Part shown: positions 35,741 through 44,113 of the stretch, piece by piece
Layout: each line of letters opens with the position of its first letter
How positions within the stretch are numbered: the stretch's first letter is position 1
Source of the DNA: Mesorhizobium caraganae
Lineage (GTDB): Bacteria > Pseudomonadota > Alphaproteobacteria > Rhizobiales > Rhizobiaceae
Direction: 5' to 3'
Length of the DNA stretch: 63,325 nucleotides
Assembly: GCF_016836705.1 (NCBI RefSeq)
Contig: NZ_JAFCGY010000030.1
Span: forward strand, 1-63,325
Made by a program: the position numbers and the translations under genes
Notes under the pieces: generated by a model
Seen by the model: only the letters and a program-made list of their open reading frames with translations
Told to the model about the DNA's origin: nothing
Databases searched by the model: none

Positions 35741-37065
35741 CCGCTCCAAAGTCGAACTTGGTACAGGGGCCGACACTGGACGACCTCCATGGACTGGGCG
35801 CCGCTGCCGACTGGGGAAGGGAGCTTGTCGTCGACTTGAAGGACTGGCGCGCAGGCAAGATCGGCTGGTCGGAAGTCGACAGGGGAATCCTGCTCAGCGG
35901 GCCGCCGGGATCGGGCAAGACGACGTTCGCCGCGGCTCTCGCGCGAACCTCTGGAGTCCATCTTGTGTTGGGTTCGCTGGCACGCTGGCAGGCAATGGGC
36001 CACTTGGGAGATCTTTTGAAGGCGATGAGAGGCACATTTGCAGAAGGCATGAGGAACGCGCCCTCGATCGTGCTCATTGACGAAATTGACTCCGTTGAGG
36101 ACAGGCAGTCCTTCTCCGGGCACAACGCACAATACAGTCGCGAGGTCGTCAATGGCTTGCTGGAATGTCTCGATGGGTCCGATGGCCGGGAAGGCGTCGT
36201 CGTGGTCGGGGCGATGAACTTTCCCGATATGCTGGATGCGGCACTGACCCGTCCAGGCCGCCTCGACAGGCATGTGAACATTCCGCTGCCGGACATGACG
36301 GGACGACAAGGAATTCTCGGTTGGCATCTAGCCGAGGCGTCGTCCGCTCTGGACCTGACTTCCGTCGCCGCTCGCACGGATGGCTGGACAGGGGCGGCCC
36401 TGGAACAGCTCGCCAGGCGGGCGCGGCGCCGGGCGCGCCGCGCCCGGCGCGACCTCGAAACCGCGGACTTGCTCGCCGAGTTGCCCGAGCTGGTACCTCT
36501 TCCTAAAGCCATGCTGCGGCGAAACGCGATCCACGAGGCCGGTCACGTCGTCGTCGGCCTGACGCTGAGCGTCGGCGAATTCAGGAGCGTGGAGATCATC
36601 GACGCCTTCGACCCGACAGGTGAAGTCACGCAACGGGGAGGAGGGGCATGTTTCGACGACATCTTTCCGGAGCGGACCAAGGCCGGATTCCTCGACCGGA
36701 TCGCCGTCGCGCTTGCAGGGCTCGCAGCCGAGGAGATTGTGTTCGGTTCGAGGTCTGCTGGAGGAGGAGGAAGGAAAGGTTCAGACCTTCACATCGCCAC
36801 CGTGACGGCCCTGCAGATCGAAGCCGCCTACGGGCTGGGTGCAGGCTTCACGTTCCTGTCCGGGGCAAGCGAGGAGGAACTGCTGGTGACGCTGCATATG
36901 AACGGCGGTCTGCAGGCCAGGGTGGAAAACGTCCTTGCCGCTGAGTTCCGTCGCGCGAAGGCGCTCGTTGAGGAGATGAGACCGGAGCTTGAAAATATTG
37001 CGGCGGCACTGCTTCGTGAGCGCCATCTCTCGGCAGAAGCCGTCGAGGAACTAATTTCATGGTAG
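35737..37065 (+). CDS. AAA+ ATPase fused to an M41 (FtsH-type) metallopeptidase domain
   Basis: A 442-residue ATP-dependent protease-like protein. The AAA+ half has Walker A (LLSGPPGSGKTTFAAALA), Walker B (SIVLIDEIDS) and the arginine-finger region (RPGRLDRHVNIPLP). The peptidase half has the zinc motif HEAGH at residues 266-270 and the later Asp ligand in GSDLHIATVTAL. Unlike FtsH it has no membrane segments, so it should be soluble; substrate unknown. It overlaps the preceding frame by four bases. Together with the TnsA-like gene it forms a small conserved-looking module whose purpose I do not know; defence or mobile-element maintenance are possibilities only. Confidence 0.8.
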   Translation: MTAPKSNLVQGPTLDDLHGLGAAADWGRELVVDLKDWRAGKIGWSEVDRGILLSGPPGSGKTTFAAALARTSGVHLVLGSLARWQAMGHLGDLLKAMRGTFAEGMRNAPSIVLIDEIDSVEDRQSFSGHNAQYSREVVNGLLECLDGSDGREGVVVVGAMNFPDMLDAALTRPGRLDRHVNIPLPDMTGRQGILGWHLAEASSALDLTSVAARTDGWTGAALEQLARRARRRARRARRDLETADLLAELPELVPLPKAMLRRNAIHEAGHVVVGLTLSVGEFRSVEIIDAFDPTGEVTQRGGGACFDDIFPERTKAGFLDRIAVALAGLAAEEIVFGSRSAGGGGRKGSDLHIATVTALQIEAAYGLGAGFTFLSGASEEELLVTLHMNGGLQARVENVLAAEFRRAKALVEEMRPELENIAAALLRERHLSAEAVEELISW

Positions 37066-38190
37066 AATGATAAAAGTCATACGGCCTGACGCCCTTTTGT
37101 GAATTGTCAGTGCCGTTCCTCCCGTACCCACGTCCTGAACTTCGCCTCGTGCCGCCGTATCGGAGACCCGGAAACCTTGATTGTCGCCCGGCTCACTGCT
37201 GAGCCAACGCACCTATGTCGACGTAGCGCTTTCCACCTTGGCGTTGAATCCAACGGCCGCTCTTTGGACTGCTGCCTTGTAATTTCCCCCGTCAGATGCG
37301 CGCGTCAAAGTCGCTTTCCTTTCGGATCACCAACCGCGTAGAGGCGAGAGCCCTCCGAGGCGAGCGCCTGTGCAAGGGCAGCTTGGTGGGCCCGCCAGTC
37401 TGCGTGTCCCTTCTGCCCGGCATCGAAACCGAAGACCAAAAGGTTGACTTGCGGCGTCTCCCCAAGCGCTCCTTAGCATAATCGCGAATAGCATAAGTAA
37501 GTTTAGTATAATTACGATTATGCTAATTTCAAGTTACCATCGGTCCCGCTCCTCGCAGTCAGAGCCGACCGTCGCCCTCAGGGAGTTCCAGAACGTAAGG
37601 CGGCTGAACCCTCGCGATGAACAGAGCGCGCGGCAGCCAGGGGCGAGGGCCACAACTTTACTTCGCCTTGAAATCCATCGGACGGTCGGGAATGGTTTGA
37701 GACTTGGTGGCCTTTGCTACCTCATGCCGAAACTTACGCGTTCGCGTGAAGACATCAACGGTTTGACAGGTTAGCAACAAGAGCCTCCACCGCAGCTTAT
37801 GTGTGGTAGCGAGACCGTCTCGACCTCCCAAGACACCATCGCGGCGGCTCTACAAACTCAGCCATTTGTCGGACATTAGGTAGCAAAAACCACCAGCCCT
37901 AAAGTGGCATCCCCGCCCCCTGGTTCCGGCGAAAACGGAGCCTTGAACGATCATAGCGTGAAGCAGAAGCAGGCGGACTTGGTCGATAGGCCGCAGCAGA
38001 CTGCCAGGGAGCGGGCCGAGATTCAGGAAGAGCGCGCTGGACCGCGTCATCATGATCTATGAACCTCACTACCAGGCGTCAGCGATGGCGGGAACTGAAT
38101 GCCGTGACCGTTCTCGAAAGGCCAAGCCGTTGTCATCCGAGCTGAAAGCGGCGATGCGTGCCGTAAACAAGCGTCAAACTGCAATGAAAA
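37066..38190. other. Long region upstream of the hup cluster, no supported gene
   Basis: About 1.1 kb with only short frames. It separates the protease module from hupS, contains a perfect 12-base inverted repeat (37473-37526) in an AT-rich segment and should hold the activator and IHF sites of the hupS promoter. I did not find a clear NifA site (TGT-N10-ACA). Confidence 0.4.
37473..37526. repeat. Perfect 12-base inverted repeat in AT-rich DNA
   Basis: TTAGCATAATCG at 37473-37484 and its exact reverse complement CGATTATGCTAA at 37515-37526 enclose 30 bases that contain a further partial copy (TAGCATAA). The surrounding sequence is much more AT-rich than the neighbourhood. It could be an operator, a hairpin or a mobile-element end; no gene is attached. 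Confidence 0.5.
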
Positions 38191-38191
38191 T

Positions 38192-38207
38192 TGGTCCGCT
38201 TCTTGCA
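38192..38207 (+). promoter_or_regulatory. Sigma-54 (-24/-12) promoter of hupS
   Basis: TGGTCCGCTTCTTGCA fits the sigma-54 consensus TGGCACG-N4-TTGCW, with the invariant GG and GC separated by ten bases. It lies about 75 bases before the hupS start. In R. leguminosarum the hupS promoter is of this type and is activated by NifA in nodules, so the same control is inferred here. Confidence 0.65.
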
Positions 38208-38279
38208 GCAAGCATTTCTGACAGAGCCCGGCGTCCATCCGGGCGATGCGATGGGGGATGAAATTGCTAGAGGAGCAAC

Positions 38280-39365
38280 ATGGCAGCTGCCGAAACCTTA
38301 TATGACGTCATTCGTCGCCAGGGGATCACCCGGCGCAGTTTCACCAAGTTTTGCAGCCTGACGGCCGCGAGCCTCGGTTTCGGCCCGGGTGCCGCGACAG
38401 CGATGGCTGAAGCACTCGAGACCAAGGAACGCGTTCCCGTCATCTGGATGCATGGGCTCGAGTGCACCTGCTGTTCGGAGAGCTTCATCCGCTCGGCCCA
38501 TCCGCTCGTCAAAGACGTCGTGCTGTCGATGATCTCGCTCGACTACGACGATACGATCATGGCGGCCGCCGGCCATCAAGCGGAGGCTATACTCAAAGAG
38601 ACGAAGGAGAAGTACAAGGGCAAGTACATCCTCGCCGTCGAGGGCAATGCGCCGCTCAACGAGGACGGCATGTTTTGCATCGACGGCGGCAAACCCTTCG
38701 TTGAGAAGCTGAAGTGGATGGCCGAGGATGCCATGGCGATTATCGCCTGGGGCGCCTGCGCCTCTTGGGGCTGCGTCCAGGCGGCCAAGCCGAACCCGAC
38801 CCAGGCGACACCCATCGACAAGGTCATCCTCGACAAGCCGATCATTAAGGTACCAGGCTGTCCCCCGATCGCGGAGGTGATGACCGGGGTCGTCACCTTC
38901 ATCACGACCTTCGGCAAGCTGCCGGAACTCGACCGGCAGGGCCGGCCCAAGATGTTCTATTCGCAGCGCATCCACGACAAGTGCTACCGCCGAGCGCATT
39001 TCGATGCCGGCCAGTTTGTCGAGGAGTGGGACGATGAGGGCGCACGCAAGGGCTACTGTCTCTACAAGATGGGCTGCAAGGGCCCGACCACCTACAATGC
39101 CTGCTCTACCGTGCGCTGGAACGGTGGCGTTTCCTTCCCGATCCAGTCAGGCCACGGCTGCATCGGCTGCTCGGAAGACGGCTTCTGGGACAACGGCAGC
39201 TTCTATGACCGGCTGACGAACCTCCATCGGTTCGGCGTCGAGGCCAACGCCGACAAGGTCGGCATGACCGCCGCCGGCATCGTGGGTGGCGCAATCGCCG
39301 CCCATGCCGCGGTAACCGCGTTCAAGCGCGTGACCACCAAGCGCGAAAAAGCCGACGCATCATAA
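38280..39365 (+). CDS. hupS: Uptake [NiFe]-hydrogenase small subunit
   Basis: Electron-transfer subunit of the membrane-bound uptake hydrogenase. The 361-residue precursor has a Tat signal (RRSFTKFC at residues 18-25) followed by a hydrophobic stretch to about 45, and a C-terminal membrane anchor (AGIVGGAIAAHAAVTAF). Cluster ligands include GLECTCCSES, GACASWGCVQAA, VPGCPP and GHGCIGCSEDGFWD. The proximal-cluster region has the two additional cysteines of oxygen-tolerant enzymes: Cys64 in CTCC and Cys165 in CASWGC, positions 19 and 120 in mature numbering, which suggests a [4Fe-3S] cluster. First gene of the operon. Confidence 0.96.
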   Translation: MAAAETLYDVIRRQGITRRSFTKFCSLTAASLGFGPGAATAMAEALETKERVPVIWMHGLECTCCSESFIRSAHPLVKDVVLSMISLDYDDTIMAAAGHQAEAILKETKEKYKGKYILAVEGNAPLNEDGMFCIDGGKPFVEKLKWMAEDAMAIIAWGACASWGCVQAAKPNPTQATPIDKVILDKPIIKVPGCPPIAEVMTGVVTFITTFGKLPELDRQGRPKMFYSQRIHDKCYRRAHFDAGQFVEEWDDEGARKGYCLYKMGCKGPTTYNACSTVRWNGGVSFPIQSGHGCIGCSEDGFWDNGSFYDRLTNLHRFGVEANADKVGMTAAGIVGGAIAAHAAVTAFKRVTTKREKADAS

Positions 39366-39389
39366 TCACTCCCGGGGAGCAACAGCATC

Positions 39390-41180
39390 GTGACAATTCA
39401 AACACCCAACGGCTTCACACTGGACAATTCGGGCAAGCGCATCGTCGTCGATCCCGTCACCCGCATCGAGGGACATATGCGGGTGGAGGTCAATGTCGAC
39501 GAGAACAACATCATCCGGAATGCGGTCTCGACCGGCACCATGTGGCGCGGCATTGAAGTCATCCTAAAGAACCGCGACCCCCGCGACGCATGGGCCTTCA
39601 CGGAGCGCATCTGTGGCGTCTGCACCGGCACGCATGCGCTAACCTCTGTACGCGCGGTCGAGAACGCGCTCGGCATCACCATCCCGGACAATGCCAATTC
39701 GATCCGCAACCTGATGCAGCTGGCGCTGCAGGCACATGACCATGTCGTGCACTTCTACCATCTTCATGCGCTCGACTGGGTGGACGTGATCTCTGCGATC
39801 TCGGCCGATCCGAAGGCGACCTCGGCGCTCGCGCAGTCCGTGTCCGACTGGCCGCATTCCTCTCCAGGCTATTTCAAGGACATCCAGACCCGGCTCAAGA
39901 AATTCGTCGAGTCAGGCCAGCTCGGACCCTTCAAGAACGGCTATTGGGGCAATGCATCCTACAAGCTGCCGCCGGAGGCCAATCTCATGGCGGTGGCGCA
40001 TTATCTGGAGGCGCTCGACTTCCAAAAGGAGATCGTCAAGATCCACACGATCTTCGGCGGCAAGAACCCGCATCCAAACTGGCTGGTCGGCGGGGTACCC
40101 TGTCCGATCAATATCGACGGTACTGGTGCGGTCGGCGCGATCAACATGGAACGGCTTAACATGGTCACCTCGATCATCGACCAGATTATCGAGTTCAACG
40201 ACAAGGTATACGTTCCCGACATCATGACCATCGGCTCCTTCTACAAGGACTGGCTCTATGGAGGCGGTCTGTCGGGCAAGAACGTGCTGGCCTATGGCGA
40301 CGTACCCGAGCACGTCAACGACTACTCCGAGGCAAGCCTGAAGCTGCCGCGCGGCGCGATCATCAATGGCAATCTCGCCGAAGTGCTGCCGGTCGACCAT
40401 GAGGATCCCGAGCAGATCCAGGAATTCGTCACCCATTCCTGGTACAAATATCCCGACGAGACAAAGGGCCTGCATCCCTGGGACGGGGTTACCGAGCCAC
40501 ATTACGAACTCGGCCCCAACGCCAAGGGGACGAAGACCAATATCGAGCAGCTCGACGAGGCCGCTAAATATTCCTGGATCAAGGCGCCGCGCTGGCGCGG
40601 CCATGCCATGGAGGTCGGGCCGCTCGCCCGCTGGGTCGTCGGCTACGCCCAGAACAAGGCGGAGTTCAAGGACCCGGTCGAAAAGATGCTCAAGGATCTC
40701 GGCCTTCCGGTTTCAGCCCTCTTCTCGACACTCGGCCGCACGGCAGCTCGTGCGCTCGAATCGAGCTGGGCCGGCCACCAGATGCGCTATTTTCGGAACA
40801 AGCTGATCGCCAACATTAAGGCCGGCGACGTCTCTACGGCCGATGTCGACAAGTGGAAGCCGGAAACCTGGCCCAAGGAGGTCAAGGGCGTCGGCTTTAC
40901 CGAGGCCCCGCGCGGCGCGCTCGCGCACTGGATCAAAATCAAGGACGGCAAGATCGACAACTACCAGTGCGTCGTACCCACCACATGGAACGGCAGCCCC
41001 CGCGATCCGGCAGGAAATATTGGCGCCTTCGAGGCTTCGTTGATGGATACGCCGATGTCAGACCCCACCCAACCGCTCGAAATCCTCAGGACCATCCATT
41101 CCTTCGATCCGTGCCTAGCATGCTCGACGCATGTCATGAGCCCGGACGGTCAGGAAATGGCCAAGGTCCAGGTCCGGTGA
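39390..41180 (+). CDS. hupL: Uptake [NiFe]-hydrogenase large subunit
   Basis: Catalytic subunit that splits H2 at the Ni-Fe centre. The 596-residue precursor has both metal-binding pairs: RICGVCTGTHA near the N-terminus and DPCLACSTHV near the C-terminus. HupD is expected to cleave after His581, removing the last 15 residues once nickel is inserted. RIEGHMRVEV near the start is a family signature. The gene follows hupS by 24 bases. The large subunit has no signal of its own and is exported with HupS. Confidence 0.96.
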   Translation: MTIQTPNGFTLDNSGKRIVVDPVTRIEGHMRVEVNVDENNIIRNAVSTGTMWRGIEVILKNRDPRDAWAFTERICGVCTGTHALTSVRAVENALGITIPDNANSIRNLMQLALQAHDHVVHFYHLHALDWVDVISAISADPKATSALAQSVSDWPHSSPGYFKDIQTRLKKFVESGQLGPFKNGYWGNASYKLPPEANLMAVAHYLEALDFQKEIVKIHTIFGGKNPHPNWLVGGVPCPINIDGTGAVGAINMERLNMVTSIIDQIIEFNDKVYVPDIMTIGSFYKDWLYGGGLSGKNVLAYGDVPEHVNDYSEASLKLPRGAIINGNLAEVLPVDHEDPEQIQEFVTHSWYKYPDETKGLHPWDGVTEPHYELGPNAKGTKTNIEQLDEAAKYSWIKAPRWRGHAMEVGPLARWVVGYAQNKAEFKDPVEKMLKDLGLPVSALFSTLGRTAARALESSWAGHQMRYFRNKLIANIKAGDVSTADVDKWKPETWPKEVKGVGFTEAPRGALAHWIKIKDGKIDNYQCVVPTTWNGSPRDPAGNIGAFEASLMDTPMSDPTQPLEILRTIHSFDPCLACSTHVMSPDGQEMAKVQVR

Positions 41181-41192
41181 GGAGGATACGTC

Positions 41193-41912
41193 ATGACTAT
41201 CCATGAAACTCTCGCCGCCGCCGCCCACGGCGGAAAGGCCGTCGAGCGCCAGAGCATCTATGTTTACGAAGCGCCGGTGCGCATCTGGCACTGGGTCAAC
41301 GCCGTCTTGATCCTGACGCTCGCGCTAACTGGCTATTTCATCGGCTCGCCGCTGCCTTCCGTGCCGGGCGAGGCCAGCGCCAATTTCCTGATGGGGTATA
41401 TCCGCTTCATCCACTTCGCGGCGGGGCAGGTCCTTGCCGTGTTCCTGATCCTCAGGGTGTACTGGGCCTTTGTCGGCAATATCCATGCCCGCCAGATCTT
41501 CCATGTGCCCTTCTGGAGCGGCCGCTTCTGGAAGGAATGGCTGCATGAGGTGCGGTGCTACACGTTCTTGGCCCGGCAGCCGAAGAAATATGTCGGCCAC
41601 AATCCTCTTGCCCAGTTCACCATGTTCCTGATGGTCACCCTGCCGCTCTTCTTCATGGTGATCACCGGCTTTGCGCTCTATAGCGAGGGTGCCGGGCGCG
41701 ACAGCTGGGAATATGCGCTCTTCGGCTGGGTGTTCTCGATCTGGCCCAACAGCCAGGACACCCACACAGTCCACCATCTCGGCATGTGGGTAATCCTCGT
41801 CTTCGTCATGGTTCACATCTATGTGGCGATCCGCGAGGACATTATGAGCCGCCAGAGCATCATTTCGTCGATGATTTCCGGCGAACGGCTCTTCAAGGAC
41901 AGGGAGGACTAG
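41193..41912 (+). CDS. hupC: Cytochrome b subunit of the uptake hydrogenase
   Basis: Membrane b-type cytochrome that anchors HupSL and passes electrons from H2 to quinone. The 239-residue protein has four hydrophobic helices; haem-ligand histidines are expected in YEAPVRIWHWVNAVLIL, RFIHFAAGQVLAVFLI and TVHHLGMWVILVFVMVHIYV. The last segment contains the family signature around HIYVAIREDIMSR. It lies 12 bases after hupL and one codon boundary from hupD (TAG then ATG). Confidence 0.93.
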   Translation: MTIHETLAAAAHGGKAVERQSIYVYEAPVRIWHWVNAVLILTLALTGYFIGSPLPSVPGEASANFLMGYIRFIHFAAGQVLAVFLILRVYWAFVGNIHARQIFHVPFWSGRFWKEWLHEVRCYTFLARQPKKYVGHNPLAQFTMFLMVTLPLFFMVITGFALYSEGAGRDSWEYALFGWVFSIWPNSQDTHTVHHLGMWVILVFVMVHIYVAIREDIMSRQSIISSMISGERLFKDRED

Positions 41913-42521
41913 ATGGTCGCCCCAAATCCCTTGGCCTCTTCGCCTTCCCCGCGGATTCTCGTGCTTGGCATCGGCAATATCCTCTGGGCCGATGAAGGCT
42001 TCGGCGTGCGCGCGGTGGAAACCTTCCACAAGGCGTATCGGGTGCCTGACTACGTCACCGTCCTCGATGGCGGCACGCAGGGGCTCTATCTCGTGCAGTT
42101 CGTCAATGAACACGATCGTTTGATCGTGTTCGACGCCATCGACTACGGCCTCGAGCCGGGCACGATGAAGATCGTGGAAGACGACGAGGTGCCGAAATTT
42201 ACTGGCGCCAAGAAGATGAGCCTGCATCAGACCGGCTTCCAGGAGGTGCTGAGCGCCGCTGACCTCATGGGGCACTATCCAGATCGGCTGGTTCTCATCG
42301 GGTGCCAGCCGCTGGATCTCGAGGACTGGGGCGGCCCGCTGACGACGCCGGTCAAGGCAGTCATACCGCGCGCAATCGAAACGGCAGTAGGAATATTGCG
42401 GGACTGGGGCGTCGTCGTCACTGCGCGACCGGAAGGAGCAGCGGTTCCGCCACTACTTGAAAACGACATCGATTTCGAACGTTACGAGCGCCGAGCCGCA
42501 TCGGCCGCATTGCGCTATTGA
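41913..42521 (+). CDS. hupD: Hydrogenase maturation protease
   Basis: Endopeptidase that cuts the C-terminal tail from HupL after nickel insertion. The 202-residue protein has LGIGNILWADEGFGVRAVE, with the Glu nickel ligand, followed by DGGTQGLYL and the second Asp/His sites in FDAIDYG and KKMSLHQTGFQEVL. The C-terminus is longer than the shortest homologues but normal for HupD. Its start directly follows the hupC stop. Confidence 0.92.
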   Translation: MVAPNPLASSPSPRILVLGIGNILWADEGFGVRAVETFHKAYRVPDYVTVLDGGTQGLYLVQFVNEHDRLIVFDAIDYGLEPGTMKIVEDDEVPKFTGAKKMSLHQTGFQEVLSAADLMGHYPDRLVLIGCQPLDLEDWGGPLTTPVKAVIPRAIETAVGILRDWGVVVTARPEGAAVPPLLENDIDFERYERRAASAALRY

Positions 42522-42531
42522 GGACGATATC

Positions 42532-43107
42532 ATGAATTTCCGTAGGCTTGCGGCGACGCTCGTCGCGATGGCGCTGCCGGGCATCGCCCACGCGCATGTC
42601 GGCCTTCACACCGACGGCGCGCTTGCCGGCTTCAGCCATCCGTTCAGCGGTCGCGATCATATCCTGGCGATGGTCGCGGTCGGCTTCTGGGCCTTGACGC
42701 TGGGCGGTAAAGCCCGATGGATCGTTCCCTTGGCCTTGGTGACGGTCATGGCGGTGGGGGGCGCCCTGGGCATTTACGGCCTCGCTTTTCCAATGGTGGA
42801 AACCGGGATCGCGCTGACCCTCGCGCTGCTCGGTCTGCTGGTGGCTTTCGAAGTGAAGGTTTCAACGTCGGTCGCAGCGACTGTGGTTGGAACATGCGCG
42901 CTCTTCCATGGCCATGCCCATGGCACCGAACTTCCGGCGATGGCGCATGCTGGCGGCTATGTGGCGGGCTTCATGGCTGCCACGGTCATGCTGCATCTCA
43001 CCGGTTTCGGGCTGGCCTTGTTGAGGTTCGGCAACGCCCAGCGAGTTGCTGCGCGGACCGCCGGCGTGGCCATTGCCCTTGCCGGTGCAGTCCTGCTGGC
43101 CGGCTGA
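42532..43107 (+). CDS. hupE: HupE, HupE/UreJ-type metal permease
   Basis: Membrane protein of the HupE/UreJ family, thought to take up nickel for hydrogenase. The 191-residue protein has a cleavable-looking signal (LAATLVAMALPGIAHAHVG) and about six hydrophobic helices. Family motifs HPFSGRDHILAMVAVGFWA and FHGHAHGTELP carry the His/Asp residues expected to bind nickel. The ATG at 42532 is chosen because the signal peptide begins here, ten bases after hupD. Confidence 0.9.
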   Translation: MNFRRLAATLVAMALPGIAHAHVGLHTDGALAGFSHPFSGRDHILAMVAVGFWALTLGGKARWIVPLALVTVMAVGGALGIYGLAFPMVETGIALTLALLGLLVAFEVKVSTSVAATVVGTCALFHGHAHGTELPAMAHAGGYVAGFMAATVMLHLTGFGLALLRFGNAQRVAARTAGVAIALAGAVLLAG

Positions 43108-43204
43108 ACTTCTCCCAGGGCTGAGGCCGGTGGGGAGTCGTGTGGGCACCCTGCGCACCGCGGCTCCCGATTTCATGAGATCTGGACGACGCAGGAGGAG
43201 CATC

Positions 43205-43501
43205 GTGTGCATCGGCATTCCCATGCGGGCCGTCGCCGGCAATGAGTTCGTCGCGCACTGCGAGCGACATGGCCGGATATCCTCGATCTCCCTCATGCTG
43301 GTCGGCCCACAACCGCCGGGAACCTACCTACTCACCCATCTCGGCTCCGCCATCCGGGTGCTGGACGCCGACGAGGCCCGCGCCATCGACAACGCACTCG
43401 CGGGCCTTGCTGAAGCTGTCGAGGGGAGGGCTTTCGACGCCCTCTTTGCCGATCTCACCTCGCGCGAGCCGGAACTGCCGCCGCATCTGCGTAGCAAGTG
43501 A
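43205..43501 (+). CDS. hupF: HupF, HypC-like chaperone of the hydrogenase large subunit
   Basis: HypC/HupF-family chaperone, 98 residues, binding HupL precursor, and proposed to protect it under oxygen. It begins VCIGIPMRAVAGNEF with a GTG start and the essential Cys2. A strong ribosome site (AGGAGG) lies just upstream. The C-terminal half (ALAGLAEAVEGRAFDALFAD) is longer than in HypC, as in other HupF proteins. The gene ends just before the hupG promoter. Confidence 0.9.
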   Translation: MCIGIPMRAVAGNEFVAHCERHGRISSISLMLVGPQPPGTYLLTHLGSAIRVLDADEARAIDNALAGLAEAVEGRAFDALFADLTSREPELPPHLRSK

Positions 43502-43600
43502 AAAGAAAATTTCCAAGGTGGGAGAACTTTCCATCCAGATGCCCGCGATACTTTTTGTGAAGACGGAAATTTGTCTTCCAGATCAACGGAATCCCAAGTC

Positions 43601-43615
43601 TGGCACGCTGCTTGC
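43601..43615 (+). promoter_or_regulatory. Sigma-54 (-24/-12) promoter before hupG
   Basis: TGGCACGCTGCTTGCT is an exact match to the sigma-54 consensus, with GG and GC ten bases apart. It lies in the 162-base gap between hupF and hupG and about 49 bases before the hupG start. It should give hupG and the genes behind it their own nitrogen-fixation-linked transcript, in addition to readthrough from hupS. Confidence 0.75.
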
Positions 43616-43663
43616 TCCTCATTTCCCTGGAATGTTTAGCACTGTTGGTTTGTGGAGGAGACT

Positions 43664-44113
43664 ATGCCATCTGTCCTGGTCCGCGCCCTGAGCGAGCGGG
43701 CGCGCCTGCCCCTCATCGACGAGACGAATATCGATGCCTTCCTCGCTCCGGCGGCGGGTGAACCCGACAATGCCGTGCTGTTCTTCACCGGCGATCCGTC
43801 GCAGCGGCCGGAAGCCGATGACGTCGCCGTCGTCCTCCCGCATATCCTCCAGGCCTTCCAAGGCCGCTTGCGCGGCGCCGTGGTCCTGCGCACGGCCGAA
43901 GACAAGCTAAAGGCCCGCTTTAACGTCGTTGTGATGCCGAGCCTCGCCGTGACTCGTCGAGACCAACCGGTCGGCGTGCTGGGCAAGATCCGCGACTGGT
44001 CCGAATATGTCGAGAAGATCAGCGCCTGGCTCGCGCCCGACGCGCCGGTCATGGTGCCCTCGGGCGGACCGAGGGTCGAGATCACCCATGCCGGCAAGGC
44101 GAGCGTGCGATGA
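43664..44113 (+). CDS. hupG: HupG, hydrogenase maturation protein
   Basis: HupG/HyaE-type thioredoxin-like protein (149 residues) that assists assembly of the small subunit. It lacks the redox CxxC pair, as usual in the family. Sequence features include ALSERARLPLIDETNIDAFL and FFTGDPSQRPEADDVAVVLP. The ATG at 43664 has GGAGGAG just upstream. The end overlaps hupH by four bases. Confidence 0.85.
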   Translation: MPSVLVRALSERARLPLIDETNIDAFLAPAAGEPDNAVLFFTGDPSQRPEADDVAVVLPHILQAFQGRLRGAVVLRTAEDKLKARFNVVVMPSLAVTRRDQPVGVLGKIRDWSEYVEKISAWLAPDAPVMVPSGGPRVEITHAGKASVR

